Shown: piece after piece, positions 34,937 to 44,271 of the stretch
Numbering within the stretch: the first letter of the stretch is position 1
Layout: each line of letters opens with the position of its first letter
Program-made: the position numbers and the translations under genes
NCBI GenBank assembly: GCA_965372405.1
Contig: CBDVCE010000010.1
Span: 1 to 64,000, forward strand
DNA from: Sunxiuqinia sp965372405
GTDB lineage: Bacteria > Bacteroidota > Bacteroidia > Bacteroidales > Prolixibacteraceae
Length of the DNA: 64,000 bases
Direction of reading: 5' to 3'
The notes under the pieces: model-generated
Told to the model about the DNA's origin: nothing
What the model saw: only the letters and a program-made list of their open reading frames with translations
The model's database searches: none

Positions 34937-36469
34937 ATGCTTAAACCTGGAGATATTGATTTTATCCGTAAGAGAGGCAGTGACCCAGCAGTTGTTGAAG
35001 AACAAATCAATAATTATAAAGAAGGCTTTCCATTTTTAGAAATTATACATGCAGCTACTATTGGGAAAGGGGTAATTAAGTTGAACGATGAGAAGGTTGC
35101 AAAATATATTGATATTTTCAATTCAGGGATAGAAAAAGGCACAAAGCTTTTAAAGTTTGTTCCAGCCTCAGGAGCTGCAAGCCGTATGTTTAAAGCTTTA
35201 TTTTCTGCTAAAGAGCAACTTGAAGCAGGCACTGCTGAAGAAGAAGTTCTAATAGAGAAAGACATCAAGCAGTTTAAAAATGATTTAGAGAAGTATGCAT
35301 TTCATTCACAATTGGAAAAGCTAACAGGTAAAAAATCGTCAGAACTGAACTTGCTCGATATTTTGGATTTTGTTTTAACAGATAAAGGGTTCAATTACGG
35401 CAGTCTCCCAAAAGGCTTATTGTTATTTCATCGATATGACAAAGAAACTCGAACTTCCTTTGAAGAACACTGTGTTGAAGGTGCAAATTATGCCAGAGAT
35501 AATACCTCAAATGTTCAAATTCATTTTACAGTTTCTCCCGAACATCAGGAAGCATTTGAAAGCCACCTCGATGAAATAAAGCAAAAGTATGAGACTGATT
35601 TTGGGGTTAGCTATTCCATTGAATTCAGCCAGCAAAAACCATCAACGGATACCATTGCTGCGACAATGGACAACCAACCTTTTAGAAATAATGATGGCAC
35701 ACCATTATTCAGGCCTGGTGGTCATGGCGCTTTGCTAGAAAACCTAAATGATCTTGATGCTGACATCATATTCATCAAAAATATTGACAATGTTGTCCCT
35801 GATTATTTAAAGCAAGAAACAATAAACTACAAGAAAGCATTAGCTGGTTTATTACTTCACTATCAGCATAAAATATTTGAATATCAACAGATTCTAGATA
35901 CGCATCATTATTACGCCCTTGACAGTGCATTTTTTGCAGAAGCAGCTAACTTTCTGGAGAATATCCTAAATATTAAACCGCCAAATAATCAATATTACAC
36001 AGAAAAGGAAGATTTATATCATTACTTGAAATCTAAGTTCAACCGACCTGTTCGAGTATGCGGAATGGTTAAAAACGAAGGAGAACCGGGCGGAGGTCCT
36101 TTTTGGTCAAAGAACAGTGATGGATCTGTTTCGCTTCAAGTAGTTGAAAGTTCGCAAATTGACATGAATAATGTTGAACAAAAAGAACTGGTGAATGATG
36201 CGACACACTTCAACCCGGTAGATTTAATTTGTGCCGTAAAAAATTACAAAGGTGAAAAATTTGATCTTTTAAAATTCAGAGACCCAAAAACGGGTTTTAT
36301 ATCGTATAAATCAAAAGACGGGAAAGAGCTGAAAGCCCAGGAATTACCGGGCTTATGGAATGGTGCTATGGCAGATTGGAACACCTTATTTGTTGAAGTA
36401 CCAATTGTAACGTTTAATCCGGTTAAGACGGTGAATGATCTATTAAGAAAAGAGCACCAGCCAGAATAA
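34937..36469 (+). CDS. DUF4301 family protein
   Basis: 510 residues, soluble. The block KFVPASGAASRMFKAL near residue 75 and the C-terminal RVCGMVKNEGEPGGGPFWSK and THFNPVDLICAV are the recognised landmarks of DUF4301, a family nearly confined to Bacteroidota. Its nucleotide-sugar-transferase-like fold has been suggested, but no function is established. A TPR-protein gene follows 49 bp later. Confidence 0.88.
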   Translation: MLKPGDIDFIRKRGSDPAVVEEQINNYKEGFPFLEIIHAATIGKGVIKLNDEKVAKYIDIFNSGIEKGTKLLKFVPASGAASRMFKALFSAKEQLEAGTAEEEVLIEKDIKQFKNDLEKYAFHSQLEKLTGKKSSELNLLDILDFVLTDKGFNYGSLPKGLLLFHRYDKETRTSFEEHCVEGANYARDNTSNVQIHFTVSPEHQEAFESHLDEIKQKYETDFGVSYSIEFSQQKPSTDTIAATMDNQPFRNNDGTPLFRPGGHGALLENLNDLDADIIFIKNIDNVVPDYLKQETINYKKALAGLLLHYQHKIFEYQQILDTHHYYALDSAFFAEAANFLENILNIKPPNNQYYTEKEDLYHYLKSKFNRPVRVCGMVKNEGEPGGGPFWSKNSDGSVSLQVVESSQIDMNNVEQKELVNDATHFNPVDLICAVKNYKGEKFDLLKFRDPKTGFISYKSKDGKELKAQELPGLWNGAMADWNTLFVEVPIVTFNPVKTVNDLLRKEHQPE

Positions 36470-36518
36470 ACTGTTTTAAGAAAAGTATTGTTATTTTTGC
36501 ACTTGCAATTGATTTTCT

Positions 36519-37937
36519 ATGAACGAGGACGCAGGGGATTTTCACGAAGGTGATGACATAATTGAAGCAGTAAGTCGCTTTAAAAAGATGATGGCCAATA
36601 GCCAATTTCAATATTTTGATGTATTTGAAATTGAAGGAATTGGTGATTTCTTTATGGACGAAGGGAAAATAAAGCTTGCTCAGGAAGCTATTAATTTTGG
36701 TCTGAAGATGCATTCTTCAGCAATATCTCTAAAAATAAAAAAAGCTCAGCTTTTATTGATTGATGGTAAAGAAGAAGAAGCTCTTGAACTCATTAAATTT
36801 GTTGAGAAAATCGAGGATAGTAATCCTGATGTTTACCTCATTAAAGGATCTGCCTTAATCATGCTAGGCAAAGATGAAGAAGCCATTGAGGCCTATGAAA
36901 AATCGGTCTTCCACAATTACGATGAACAAGACGATTTACTTTATAATATTGGAATTACTCTGGGTCAGGCAGGTCATACTGAGAAAGCCATTGAGTTTTT
37001 AACTCGTGCCTACGATATAAACCCAAAGAATGAATTGGTTCTTTACGAATTGGCTTACTATTTCGAAAAAGATCTTCAGGCAGACAAGACGATTAGCTTC
37101 TATAATCAATACTTAGATATTGATCCATTTAATGCATCAGTATGGTACAATTTAGGTATCACATACAATCGGATTGGGGAATACAAAAAAGCTGTTGAAG
37201 CCTATGACTTTTCCATTGCGTTAAATGATAGTTTTGAGCAATCACTTTTCAACAAAGCTAATGCATTAACCAATGATGATCAGTATGAAGAAGCAATTGG
37301 TTGTTATGAAGAATATCTGAAGCTTGACAAAGATAACGACGATGCTTATTGCTATTTAGGTGAGTGTCTCATGAATTTAGACAGGAATAATGAAGCCTTG
37401 GTTAATTACCAGAAAGCAATTCGCCTAAATAAAAAGAATGCAGGTGCCTGGTACGGTTCTGGATTGATTATGTGGATGGAAGGGCAATTGGATGAAGGAC
37501 AAACATTCTTAAAAAAAGCATTAAAGCTGGATGAAGAGAATGCTGATTTCTGGATGATTTACGGAAAGATTAATGAAGAACTTGAACGATTTGAACAAGC
37601 TGAATCAGCCTTTGAAATGGCGACAACTCTTGAACCAAAAAACGCTGAAAGCTGGGTTTATTATGCTGAAATGCAATACGAACAAGGCAAACTAAACGAA
37701 GCCATAAAAATATTAAAACAAGCATATAAGTATATTCCTGATGATTCCGGTATTAACTATCGATTAACAGCTTACCTGCTTGAGAACAAAGATGAAGTTT
37801 CCGCTACTGGCTATTTTGAGAAAGCTCTTAAAGCTGACTTTAACAGCCACCGGGATCTTTTTAATTATTACCCTGAAGCAAATCAAAATGAATCGATTAA
37901 CAAATTGATTAAGCAATATCAATCAACGAAATTATAA
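36519..37937 (+). CDS. Tetratricopeptide repeat protein
   Basis: 472 residues with about ten TPR motifs from residue 40 to the end (AWYGSGLIMWMEGQLDEGQT, AWVYYAEMQYEQGKLNEAIK type). No signal peptide or membrane segment, so it is cytosolic and likely a protein-interaction scaffold. The preceding promoter-like TATTTTTG at 36492-36499 sits 20 bp before the start. A hairpin ATCTTCA..TGAAGAT lies after the stop at 37961-37978 but lacks a T run. Confidence 0.9.
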   Translation: MNEDAGDFHEGDDIIEAVSRFKKMMANSQFQYFDVFEIEGIGDFFMDEGKIKLAQEAINFGLKMHSSAISLKIKKAQLLLIDGKEEEALELIKFVEKIEDSNPDVYLIKGSALIMLGKDEEAIEAYEKSVFHNYDEQDDLLYNIGITLGQAGHTEKAIEFLTRAYDINPKNELVLYELAYYFEKDLQADKTISFYNQYLDIDPFNASVWYNLGITYNRIGEYKKAVEAYDFSIALNDSFEQSLFNKANALTNDDQYEEAIGCYEEYLKLDKDNDDAYCYLGECLMNLDRNNEALVNYQKAIRLNKKNAGAWYGSGLIMWMEGQLDEGQTFLKKALKLDEENADFWMIYGKINEELERFEQAESAFEMATTLEPKNAESWVYYAEMQYEQGKLNEAIKILKQAYKYIPDDSGINYRLTAYLLENKDEVSATGYFEKALKADFNSHRDLFNYYPEANQNESINKLIKQYQSTKL

Positions 37938-38028
37938 GAAATGAAATAAGCATTTGATTAATCTTCAAAACTGAAGATAGTCAATGTAAGTTTCATGAAT
38001 TACGATAAAAAACAAACAACTTTAACGA

Positions 38029-38787
38029 ATGAATTTTAACTTACCTTTTATTCCTGAACGCCCTGAAAAACCAAGACAATCCGGCCTAACAATGGTTATG
38101 GACAAAGGTCTTAGTTCGCAGGAAGCTGAAAACCTATGTGATGTAGCAGCATCTTATGTTGACATTGTAAAGCTTGGTTTTGGAACTGGTCTTTTAACAC
38201 CAAATACATTAGATAAAATAAAAATATATCAAAGTGCAGGAATCACTGTTTACTTTGGAGGAACCATGTTCGAAGCATTTATTGCGCGTGATATGTTTGA
38301 CGAATATCGAAAATTCATAAGTGAGAGCGGCGTTGATACTGTAGAAGTATCTGATGGAGTTTTACCTATGAATCATGATAAAAAGTGTGAATATGTGCAT
38401 ACCCTATCAAAAGATTTCACGGTTTTTTCTGAAGTTGGCACCAAATTAAAAGGAAAAGAGATCAGCAATAAAGAATGGGTTTCCTGGATGAAGGCAGAAC
38501 TGGAAGCGGGCGCATGGAAAGTAATTGCTGAAGCACGGGAAAGTGGCAACATTGGAATTTACCAGGAAGATGGCTCTGCAAACAGTCAGCTTGTACTCGA
38601 TATTCGTAAACAGATTGACGCAGACAAAATACTTTGGGAAGCACCACTAAAAAGCCAGCAGGTTTGGTTTATTAAATTACTGGGTTCAAATGTAAATCTG
38701 GGTAATATTTGCAGCAGTGAAGTCATTGCTCTTGAAACCTTGCGTTTAGGTCTTCGAGGAGATACCTTACTCAGCTTTCTACCTTAG
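38029..38787 (+). CDS. Phosphosulfolactate synthase-like protein (ComA family)
   Basis: 252 residues, a TIM barrel of the ComA family, whose archaeal member joins sulfite to phosphoenolpyruvate to make phosphosulfolactate. Landmarks are GLTMVMDKGLSSQEAENL, VDIVKLGFGTG, VYFGGTMFEAF, VEVSDG, VFSEVGTKLKG and IAEARESGNIGI. No downstream ComB/ComC genes are adjacent. It sits 379 bp before the sulfite reductase operon, and both act on sulfite in principle. In Bacteroidota the product's use, for example in sulfonolipids, is unproven. Confidence 0.85.
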   Translation: MNFNLPFIPERPEKPRQSGLTMVMDKGLSSQEAENLCDVAASYVDIVKLGFGTGLLTPNTLDKIKIYQSAGITVYFGGTMFEAFIARDMFDEYRKFISESGVDTVEVSDGVLPMNHDKKCEYVHTLSKDFTVFSEVGTKLKGKEISNKEWVSWMKAELEAGAWKVIAEARESGNIGIYQEDGSANSQLVLDIRKQIDADKILWEAPLKSQQVWFIKLLGSNVNLGNICSSEVIALETLRLGLRGDTLLSFLP

Positions 38788-38920
38788 ACGTATTTTCATT
38801 AAAAGGAAACCATAAATTTAACAAACGGGATAATGTCTAAATTTTCAAGGACTTAACTATTAATTTAGAATTAAATATCTATCCTTATTTAGATTCAATA
38901 AAAATATTTAGCCATTTTCT

Positions 38921-38950
38921 TTTGATTTCTAAATCTTGTATCTATTTTTG
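38921..38950 (+). promoter_or_regulatory. Promoter of the sulfite reductase operon leader
   Basis: TTTG at 38921-38924 and TATTTTTG at 38943-38950, 18 nt apart, match the phylum's consensus. Transcription would begin near 38957, about 25 nt before the small Cys-codon reading frame. Confidence 0.7.
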
Positions 38951-38981
38951 AATCGAATTAAAAGACAAAAACATCCACTTA

Positions 38982-39077
38982 ATGAAGATTAATACTTCTG
39001 ACAATAAAATGATGAATGTTGCATGTACCATGATGATGTGTATGTGTGGAAATCGTTTTGTGCAGAAGGAAAGATGA
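38982..39077 (+). CDS. Cys-rich leader peptide of the sulfite reductase operon (candidate)
   Basis: A 31-codon reading frame, ATG 38982 to TGA 39075-39077, missed by length filters. Its middle reads VACTMMMCMCGN: three Cys codons (39024, 39039, 39045) and several Met codons in eight positions, an improbable enrichment. It lies between a good promoter and a strong terminator, directly ahead of sulfur assimilation genes. I read it as a regulatory peptide whose translation senses cysteine supply: a ribosome stalled at the last Cys codon would leave the 39061-39069 segment free, while one at the stop codon would cover it. No experimental evidence is available to me. Confidence 0.75.
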   Translation: MKINTSDNKMMNVACTMMMCMCGNRFVQKER

Positions 39078-39142
39078 ATATGAAATAATATTTAATCAAG
39101 ATAAACTAAAAGCCCTTCTGCATATGCAGAAGGGCTTTTTTT
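39061..39142 (+). terminator. Attenuator: terminator with competing antiterminator
   Basis: The terminator hairpin has a perfect stem, 5' arm 39108-39122 and 3' arm 39125-39139, followed by a T run to 39142. The 9-nt segment TGCAGAAGG at 39061-39069, the last codons of the leader peptide, is an exact copy of part of the 3' arm, so it is complementary to CCTTCTGCA (39114-39122) in the 5' arm. Pairing of these two would destroy the terminator, giving the two mutually exclusive structures needed for transcription attenuation. The operon's first gene begins 24 bp after the T run. Confidence 0.8.
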
Positions 39143-39165
39143 ATGGCTAATAATAAATTCCTGAT

Positions 39166-39396
39166 ATGAGAGAAAAACAATATAGAAGCATCGCTAAAAC
39201 AGTTTCATGGAGAACTTTAGGAACAATTGATACTGTATTGATTGCCTGGTTTGTAATTGGGAAACTTGAGTTTGCTATTACCATTGGTGGAGTTGAATTA
39301 TTTACCAAAATGATTTTATACTATTTCCATGAACGTACATGGAATAAGTTAAAGTTTGGAAAGATCGATGACTCAGACATTGAATATCAAATCTAA
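39166..39396 (+). CDS. DUF2061 membrane protein
   Basis: 76 residues with two membrane helices (about 13-30 and 35-52). The start YRSIAKTVSWRTLGTIDTVL and YYFHERTWNKLKFG are family blocks of DUF2061, small proteins repeatedly found with assimilatory sulfur genes. Function unknown; the context suggests a sulfur role. First gene of the operon; the next starts 5 bp later. Confidence 0.9.
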   Translation: MREKQYRSIAKTVSWRTLGTIDTVLIAWFVIGKLEFAITIGGVELFTKMILYYFHERTWNKLKFGKIDDSDIEYQI

Positions 39397-39401
39397 AAAA
39401 G

Positions 39402-39869
39402 ATGAAGAAAAATTTTCTACCCATAGCACTCAATATTGCCGATGAGAAGATCTTAATCATTGGAGGCGGTCAATCGGCCTGGAACAAGATTCAGATTCTT
39501 CAACGACATGATGCAAAACTGGAAGTGATTGCAAAGGATGTTTGTAACGAAATAAAAGAAAGCGGAATTCCATATCAGGAAAAAGCATATGAGAAATCGG
39601 ACATGAATGGCTACCTCATATTATACTCATGCACCAACAATCCGGAATTAAATAAGCAAATAGCCAAAGATGGCAAAGAAGCTGGAGTGCTTGTAAACAT
39701 TCATGATCACCCGGAACTTTGCCAGTTTGTTTCACCGGCAATCTATCAGCATGAAAATATAAAAGTTGCAGTAAGTTCAAATGCAACAGATGTATTCTCA
39801 TCAATAAAAATTAGAAATGAAATACAAGAATATTTAGAAAGCAGAACCCAAAAAATAGAAGAGAAATGA
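39402..39869 (+). CDS. Precorrin-2 dehydrogenase-like (siroheme synthase N-terminal domain)
   Basis: 155 residues, the NAD(P)-binding part of siroheme synthase (CysG/Met8 type). The motif ILIIGGGQSAWNKIQIL (15-31) binds NAD, although the usual A-x-x-K form is slightly changed; NPELNKQIAKDGKEAGVLVN and CQFVSPAIYQHENIKVAVSSN are further family blocks. It would oxidise precorrin-2 to sirohydrochlorin for siroheme, the cofactor of the sulfite reductase made by the same operon. The C-terminal ferrochelatase region is short. It overlaps cysJ by 4 bp. Confidence 0.9.
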   Translation: MKKNFLPIALNIADEKILIIGGGQSAWNKIQILQRHDAKLEVIAKDVCNEIKESGIPYQEKAYEKSDMNGYLILYSCTNNPELNKQIAKDGKEAGVLVNIHDHPELCQFVSPAIYQHENIKVAVSSNATDVFSSIKIRNEIQEYLESRTQKIEEK

Positions 39870-41653
39870 GTTTCAAATTGACCCCCTTAAATGAGAATCA
39901 ACTCAAAGCCCTTTCGCAGCTAAGTCAAGGACTTGAGAAAGAACAGCTGATTTGGTTGAATGGTTATTTCCAGGGACTTTCCACAACGAATCAGAATGGC
40001 AGTACAGAGCTAGTTGAAGAAACGAAAGAATTTTCTTCGGTAGATAAAGTTCCATTGACCATTCTATATGGCTCCCACACCGGACGCTGTGAAGGTTTAG
40101 CAAAGAAGCTTTGTGAGCTAGCCTCAACTGCTGGTATTGACTGCAAAATTAATCCAATGGACGACTACAAAACCAAGCAGTTGAAAGATGAAAAGAACCT
40201 CTTAGTTATTGTGAGCACACATGGCGAAGGAGAACCACCGGAGATGGCTGAGGATTTCTATGAATTTATAATGGGTAAGAGAATTCCGAAGCTTACTGGT
40301 TTAAATTATTCTGTTCTTGCTTTGGGTGATAAAAGTTACAAGCTGTTCTGCCAAACGGGGATCGAAATTAATAATGCACTGAAAAATGCTGGCGCCTCTG
40401 AAATACATCCAATTGTTACTTGTGATGTAGATTTTGAGGATGATGCTGCAACATGGACGGAAGCTGTTGTAAATGAATTGGCAAAAAAAGCTCCTGACCA
40501 AACACAAGTTTCAGCCAATACAAGTCTGACTCAGGAAACGAAGACGTATTCAAAAAAGAATCCTTTTAAAGCTGCGGTTCTTGATAAGACTCGAATAACT
40601 GGTCGCGATTCAGACAAGGAAGTATATCATCTTGAAATTTCTTTGGAAGACTCAGGAATTACATACGAACCAGGCGATGCATTGGGAATAATTACTGAGA
40701 ATCCACCGCAACTGATTGAGCAAATCATTGAAAAACTGGGGGTAGATAAATCGGAACTGGTAGAAACAAAAGAAGGACAAGTAAGCTTTGAAGAAGCTTT
40801 AAAGCATCATTTTGAAATTAGCTTATTGACTCGTGACATTATTCAGAAATACGCTGATAAATCACAAAATGAACAGGTACAGAACATTCTGGAAGATGAC
40901 CAACTATTGGATCAATATTTATATGGCCACGATGTATTGGATTTGATATCCGAATTTCCACATCCATATAATGCGGCATCATTCACCGAATTATTGAGAC
41001 CCCTACCCGCTCGGTTGTACTCCATCTCATCCAGCCAAACTGCTGTTGAAGATGAAGTGCACATTACCGTTTCAAGGGTGAAATACAAAAACAAAGGAAG
41101 AGAGCGTTTTGGTGCTTGCTCAAGCCTTCTTGCAGACCGGATTGAGATTGATGATGAACTACTGATCTACATTGAGAAGAATCCAAATTTCAGGCTTCCT
41201 CTAAATGGAAATCCAATTATCATGGTTGGTGCTGGTACCGGAATTGCTCCCTATCGGGCATTTTTGCAAGAAAGAGAAACCAACAATCAAAAAGGTGACA
41301 GTTGGTTATTCTTCGGTGACCGTCGTTTCAATTCAGACTTTCTTTATCAGCTTGAGTGGCAAAAGCTATTGAAAAAAGGATATCTCAATAAAATTGATCT
41401 GGCTTTTTCACGTGATCAAAAAGAAAAGGTTTACGTACAACATAAACTAAAGGAAAATCAGGAAGAGCTGTATAGATGGCTTGAGAATGGTGCGAACTTT
41501 TACCTCTGTGGCGATATGAAATACATGGCAAAAGATGTGCAGCAAACTTTGCTCGAAATCATTCAGACACAAGGCGGACTAACACCCGAAAAAGCAAAAG
41601 AGTACTTTAAGAAATTGAAGAAAGAAAAACGTTTCCAGACGGATGTTTACTAG
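39866..41653 (+). CDS. cysJ: NADPH-sulfite reductase flavoprotein subunit
   Basis: 595 residues in the order expected: flavodoxin domain (about 70-205) with YGSHTGRCEGLA at its FMN phosphate loop and LALGDKSYKLFC; FAD-binding domain with RLYSISSSQ (about residues 388-396); NADPH-binding domain with VGAGTGIAPYRAFLQER and the terminal VY. It passes electrons from NADPH through FAD and FMN to CysI, which reduces sulfite to sulfide. Between cysJ and cysI lie 117 bp containing an interspersed repeat. Confidence 0.96.
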   Translation: MSFKLTPLNENQLKALSQLSQGLEKEQLIWLNGYFQGLSTTNQNGSTELVEETKEFSSVDKVPLTILYGSHTGRCEGLAKKLCELASTAGIDCKINPMDDYKTKQLKDEKNLLVIVSTHGEGEPPEMAEDFYEFIMGKRIPKLTGLNYSVLALGDKSYKLFCQTGIEINNALKNAGASEIHPIVTCDVDFEDDAATWTEAVVNELAKKAPDQTQVSANTSLTQETKTYSKKNPFKAAVLDKTRITGRDSDKEVYHLEISLEDSGITYEPGDALGIITENPPQLIEQIIEKLGVDKSELVETKEGQVSFEEALKHHFEISLLTRDIIQKYADKSQNEQVQNILEDDQLLDQYLYGHDVLDLISEFPHPYNAASFTELLRPLPARLYSISSSQTAVEDEVHITVSRVKYKNKGRERFGACSSLLADRIEIDDELLIYIEKNPNFRLPLNGNPIIMVGAGTGIAPYRAFLQERETNNQKGDSWLFFGDRRFNSDFLYQLEWQKLLKKGYLNKIDLAFSRDQKEKVYVQHKLKENQEELYRWLENGANFYLCGDMKYMAKDVQQTLLEIIQTQGGLTPEKAKEYFKKLKKEKRFQTDVY

Positions 41654-41671
41654 GTTTTCCCATTAAGGAAA

Positions 41672-41743
41672 GTCATCCTGTCCCGAATGCTCGGGATCAG
41701 GATCTCCGTCGGCTAACAGATCCAGAAACAAGTTCGGGATGAC
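41672..41743. repeat. Interspersed palindromic repeat between cysJ and cysI
   Basis: Outer arms GTCATCC / GGATGAC and inner CCCGAA / TTCGGG show a fold-back unit of the kind seen again at about 54508-54645. It interrupts an operon without a T run that would suggest termination. Confidence 0.6.
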
Positions 41744-41770
41744 AATTTCAATTTAAATAAGAATAAAAAG

Positions 41771-43468
41771 ATGAGCGAAACTATAGATTGGACAACACTT
41801 TCAGAAGTTGAAAAACTTAAATATGACAGCAACTATTTACGCGGAACATTGGTAGAAAGTCTGGCATACCCGGTAACAGGAGCCATTGCTGAAGGAGATA
41901 CCCAAATGTCAAAATTTCATGGCATTTACCAGCAGCACGACCGGGATCTGGAAAAAGAGCGCAAACGCCAAAAGCTCGAACCAGCCTTTTCTTTCCTAAT
42001 TCGCGTAAGGCTTCCCGGAGGAATTGCCACATCACAACAATGGCTACAAATGAATAGAATAGCCGATGAGCACGCTAATGGTACATTGAAACTGACCACA
42101 CGCCAGGCATTTCAATTACATGGGGTTATTAAAAAGAAACTGAAGCCAAGTATTCAGGGAATTAATGATGCCCTCATGGATACCATTGCTGCTTGTGGTG
42201 ATGTAAACAGGAATGTGATGTCGCACGCTAATCCTGCTGAATCGGACTTGCATGCAGAAGTATACCAGCTGGCAAAAGACATTTCAGCACATCTTACTCC
42301 TCAAACTTCGGCTTACCATGAAATTTGGCTTGACAAGAAACTCATTGCGGATTCAAAAGAGGACTTTGAACCCATATACGGAGATCGTTATCTCCCACGT
42401 AAATTTAAAATATCAGTAGCCATTCCCCCTTACAATGACACCGATATCTTTTCACAGGATTTGGGCTTTATTGCCATTGAAGAAAAAGGGAAACTGATTG
42501 GCTACAATATAAGTGTTGGTGGCGGACTTGGTTCGACTTTTGGTGTTCCTGAAACCTATCCACGCATAGGGAATGTAATTGGTTTTTGTACACCTGATCA
42601 GGCCGTTGATGTAGCTGAAAAAGTTGTTCTTGTTCAGAAAGACAATGGAGACCGGCAAAACCGCAAGCATGCCCGCTTAAAATATACGATTGACACCCAT
42701 GGCTTAGATTGGTTTAAAAGCGAGTTAAACAAGTATTTGGGATATAATCTAAAGCCAGTAAAAACTTACCAATTTACCCGGAATGGTGACCGCTATGGAT
42801 GGAAAAAAGGAACAGATGGCAAGTGGAGTTTGAATCTCTTTGTGGAAGGTGGACGTATAAAAAATACAGATCAACTTCAACTGAAGACAGCTTTAATAGA
42901 ATTAGCGGAACAAGTACCTGATGCCCAGTTTATTTTAACTGGAAACCAGAATTTGATCATTGCGAATACATCAGAAAAAAACAAAGTGGCTTCCATTCTG
43001 AAAAAATACAAGGTATGGCCACTCAATCTTTCTGGATTAAGACAAAATTCAATCGCCTGTGTAGCATTAAACACTTGCGCATTGGCACATGCTGAAGCTG
43101 AACGCTATTTACCGGATTTGATTACAAAGATTGAATCGATACTTGATGAATACGGTTTATTTAAAGAAGAGATTGTGATTAGAATGACCGGATGCCCCAA
43201 CGGTTGCGGACGACCCTATTTAGCCGAGATTGCTTTTATAGGCAAATCATCGGGGCACTACAATCTATATTTGGGTGGAAATTTTAACGGATCACGCCTG
43301 AATACGCTGTATAAAGAAACGCTCTCTGAAGAAGAAATTCTGAATGAATTACGGCCAATTATTGCCGATTTTGCTGAGAACAGAAACTCCCAAGAAGGAT
43401 TTGGCGACTTTGTAATCAGAAAAGGATACGTGAAAGAAATTAGAGAAGGAAAAGAGTTTAAACATTGA
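41771..43468 (+). CDS. cysI: Sulfite reductase hemoprotein subunit
   Basis: 565 residues, the size of NADPH-type CysI. The siroheme/[4Fe-4S] ligands are in CVALNTCALAHAEAERYLP (first two Cys) and TGCPNGCGRPYLAE (second two), with TTRQAFQLHGV and GDVNRNVM as family blocks. It reduces sulfite by six electrons to sulfide in cysteine synthesis, as partner of CysJ. hemD starts 3 bp after its stop. Confidence 0.97.
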   Translation: MSETIDWTTLSEVEKLKYDSNYLRGTLVESLAYPVTGAIAEGDTQMSKFHGIYQQHDRDLEKERKRQKLEPAFSFLIRVRLPGGIATSQQWLQMNRIADEHANGTLKLTTRQAFQLHGVIKKKLKPSIQGINDALMDTIAACGDVNRNVMSHANPAESDLHAEVYQLAKDISAHLTPQTSAYHEIWLDKKLIADSKEDFEPIYGDRYLPRKFKISVAIPPYNDTDIFSQDLGFIAIEEKGKLIGYNISVGGGLGSTFGVPETYPRIGNVIGFCTPDQAVDVAEKVVLVQKDNGDRQNRKHARLKYTIDTHGLDWFKSELNKYLGYNLKPVKTYQFTRNGDRYGWKKGTDGKWSLNLFVEGGRIKNTDQLQLKTALIELAEQVPDAQFILTGNQNLIIANTSEKNKVASILKKYKVWPLNLSGLRQNSIACVALNTCALAHAEAERYLPDLITKIESILDEYGLFKEEIVIRMTGCPNGCGRPYLAEIAFIGKSSGHYNLYLGGNFNGSRLNTLYKETLSEEEILNELRPIIADFAENRNSQEGFGDFVIRKGYVKEIREGKEFKH

Positions 43469-43471
43469 ATT

Positions 43472-44212
43472 ATGGAATTACCCTCAATTTTTATAGGAAG
43501 AAAATTAAGCCTGATAACCCGCAAGTGGCTGGAGAGTGAACAAATCCGTTTTATCGAACAACCACTCATCCGTATTAATTATAAAAGACCGGAGTTGGCC
43601 TTTTTCAAATCGTTTGGCGACGAACCAAAAAGGTGGGTAGTCACCAGCTCATATGCTGCCTATTGGGTGCTCCGGTTTGCTGATAAAATTGGGCTTCATA
43701 AAAACGATAAGGTATACTGTTTATCGGAAAGGCAACAAAGCATTTTGAAAGAATGTAATGTTCAGGCCATTCGACCTGATTCTCCCAGTGCCAGCAGTTT
43801 GGCTGAGTTGTTGGTTCAGGAAGATGAAGGACTTCAAGTGATTTATCTAAGAGGTAACAAGTCGTTGAATCACTTGCCAGAGCAACTCACTGCGAATAAT
43901 ATCGATTGGCAGGCCGTTGAGGTTTATCAAAACACATCCATTGAAATATTTCTGAATGAAGTGTTTGATGGCTACCTGTTTTTTAGTCCGAGTGGCATAG
44001 AGAGCTACAAGCAAGCCGGGAATTTTCCCGAGCCAAAAGCAGACATTGTAGCCATTGGAAATACAACAGCGCAAGCCGCCTGGAAAGAGTTTCCGAATAA
44101 AGTATTAGTTTCGCCTGAACAGGAAGAACTTTCGTTTGTGAAATACGCCATTCAGCGAATAAAAGATAAGCTGAATGAACCAGAGACAAATCGAAAGGTT
44201 ATTAGAGAATAG
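43472..44212 (+). CDS. hemD: Uroporphyrinogen-III synthase-like protein
   Basis: 246 residues of the HemD fold (two alternating alpha/beta domains). WVVTSSYAAYWVLRFADK, VIYLRGNKSLNHLPEQL and YLFFSPSGIESYKQAG are the conserved blocks. It closes the ring of uroporphyrinogen III, the precursor of siroheme. Its place at the end of the sulfite reductase/siroheme operon fits that use; sequence identity to characterised HemD is low, as usual. Confidence 0.87.
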   Translation: MELPSIFIGRKLSLITRKWLESEQIRFIEQPLIRINYKRPELAFFKSFGDEPKRWVVTSSYAAYWVLRFADKIGLHKNDKVYCLSERQQSILKECNVQAIRPDSPSASSLAELLVQEDEGLQVIYLRGNKSLNHLPEQLTANNIDWQAVEVYQNTSIEIFLNEVFDGYLFFSPSGIESYKQAGNFPEPKADIVAIGNTTAQAAWKEFPNKVLVSPEQEELSFVKYAIQRIKDKLNEPETNRKVIRE

Positions 44213-44271
44213 ACAAGATACTAGAACCAAGAGCAAAGAGACTAGAGTTATGAAGCTAGAGACAAGAATGA

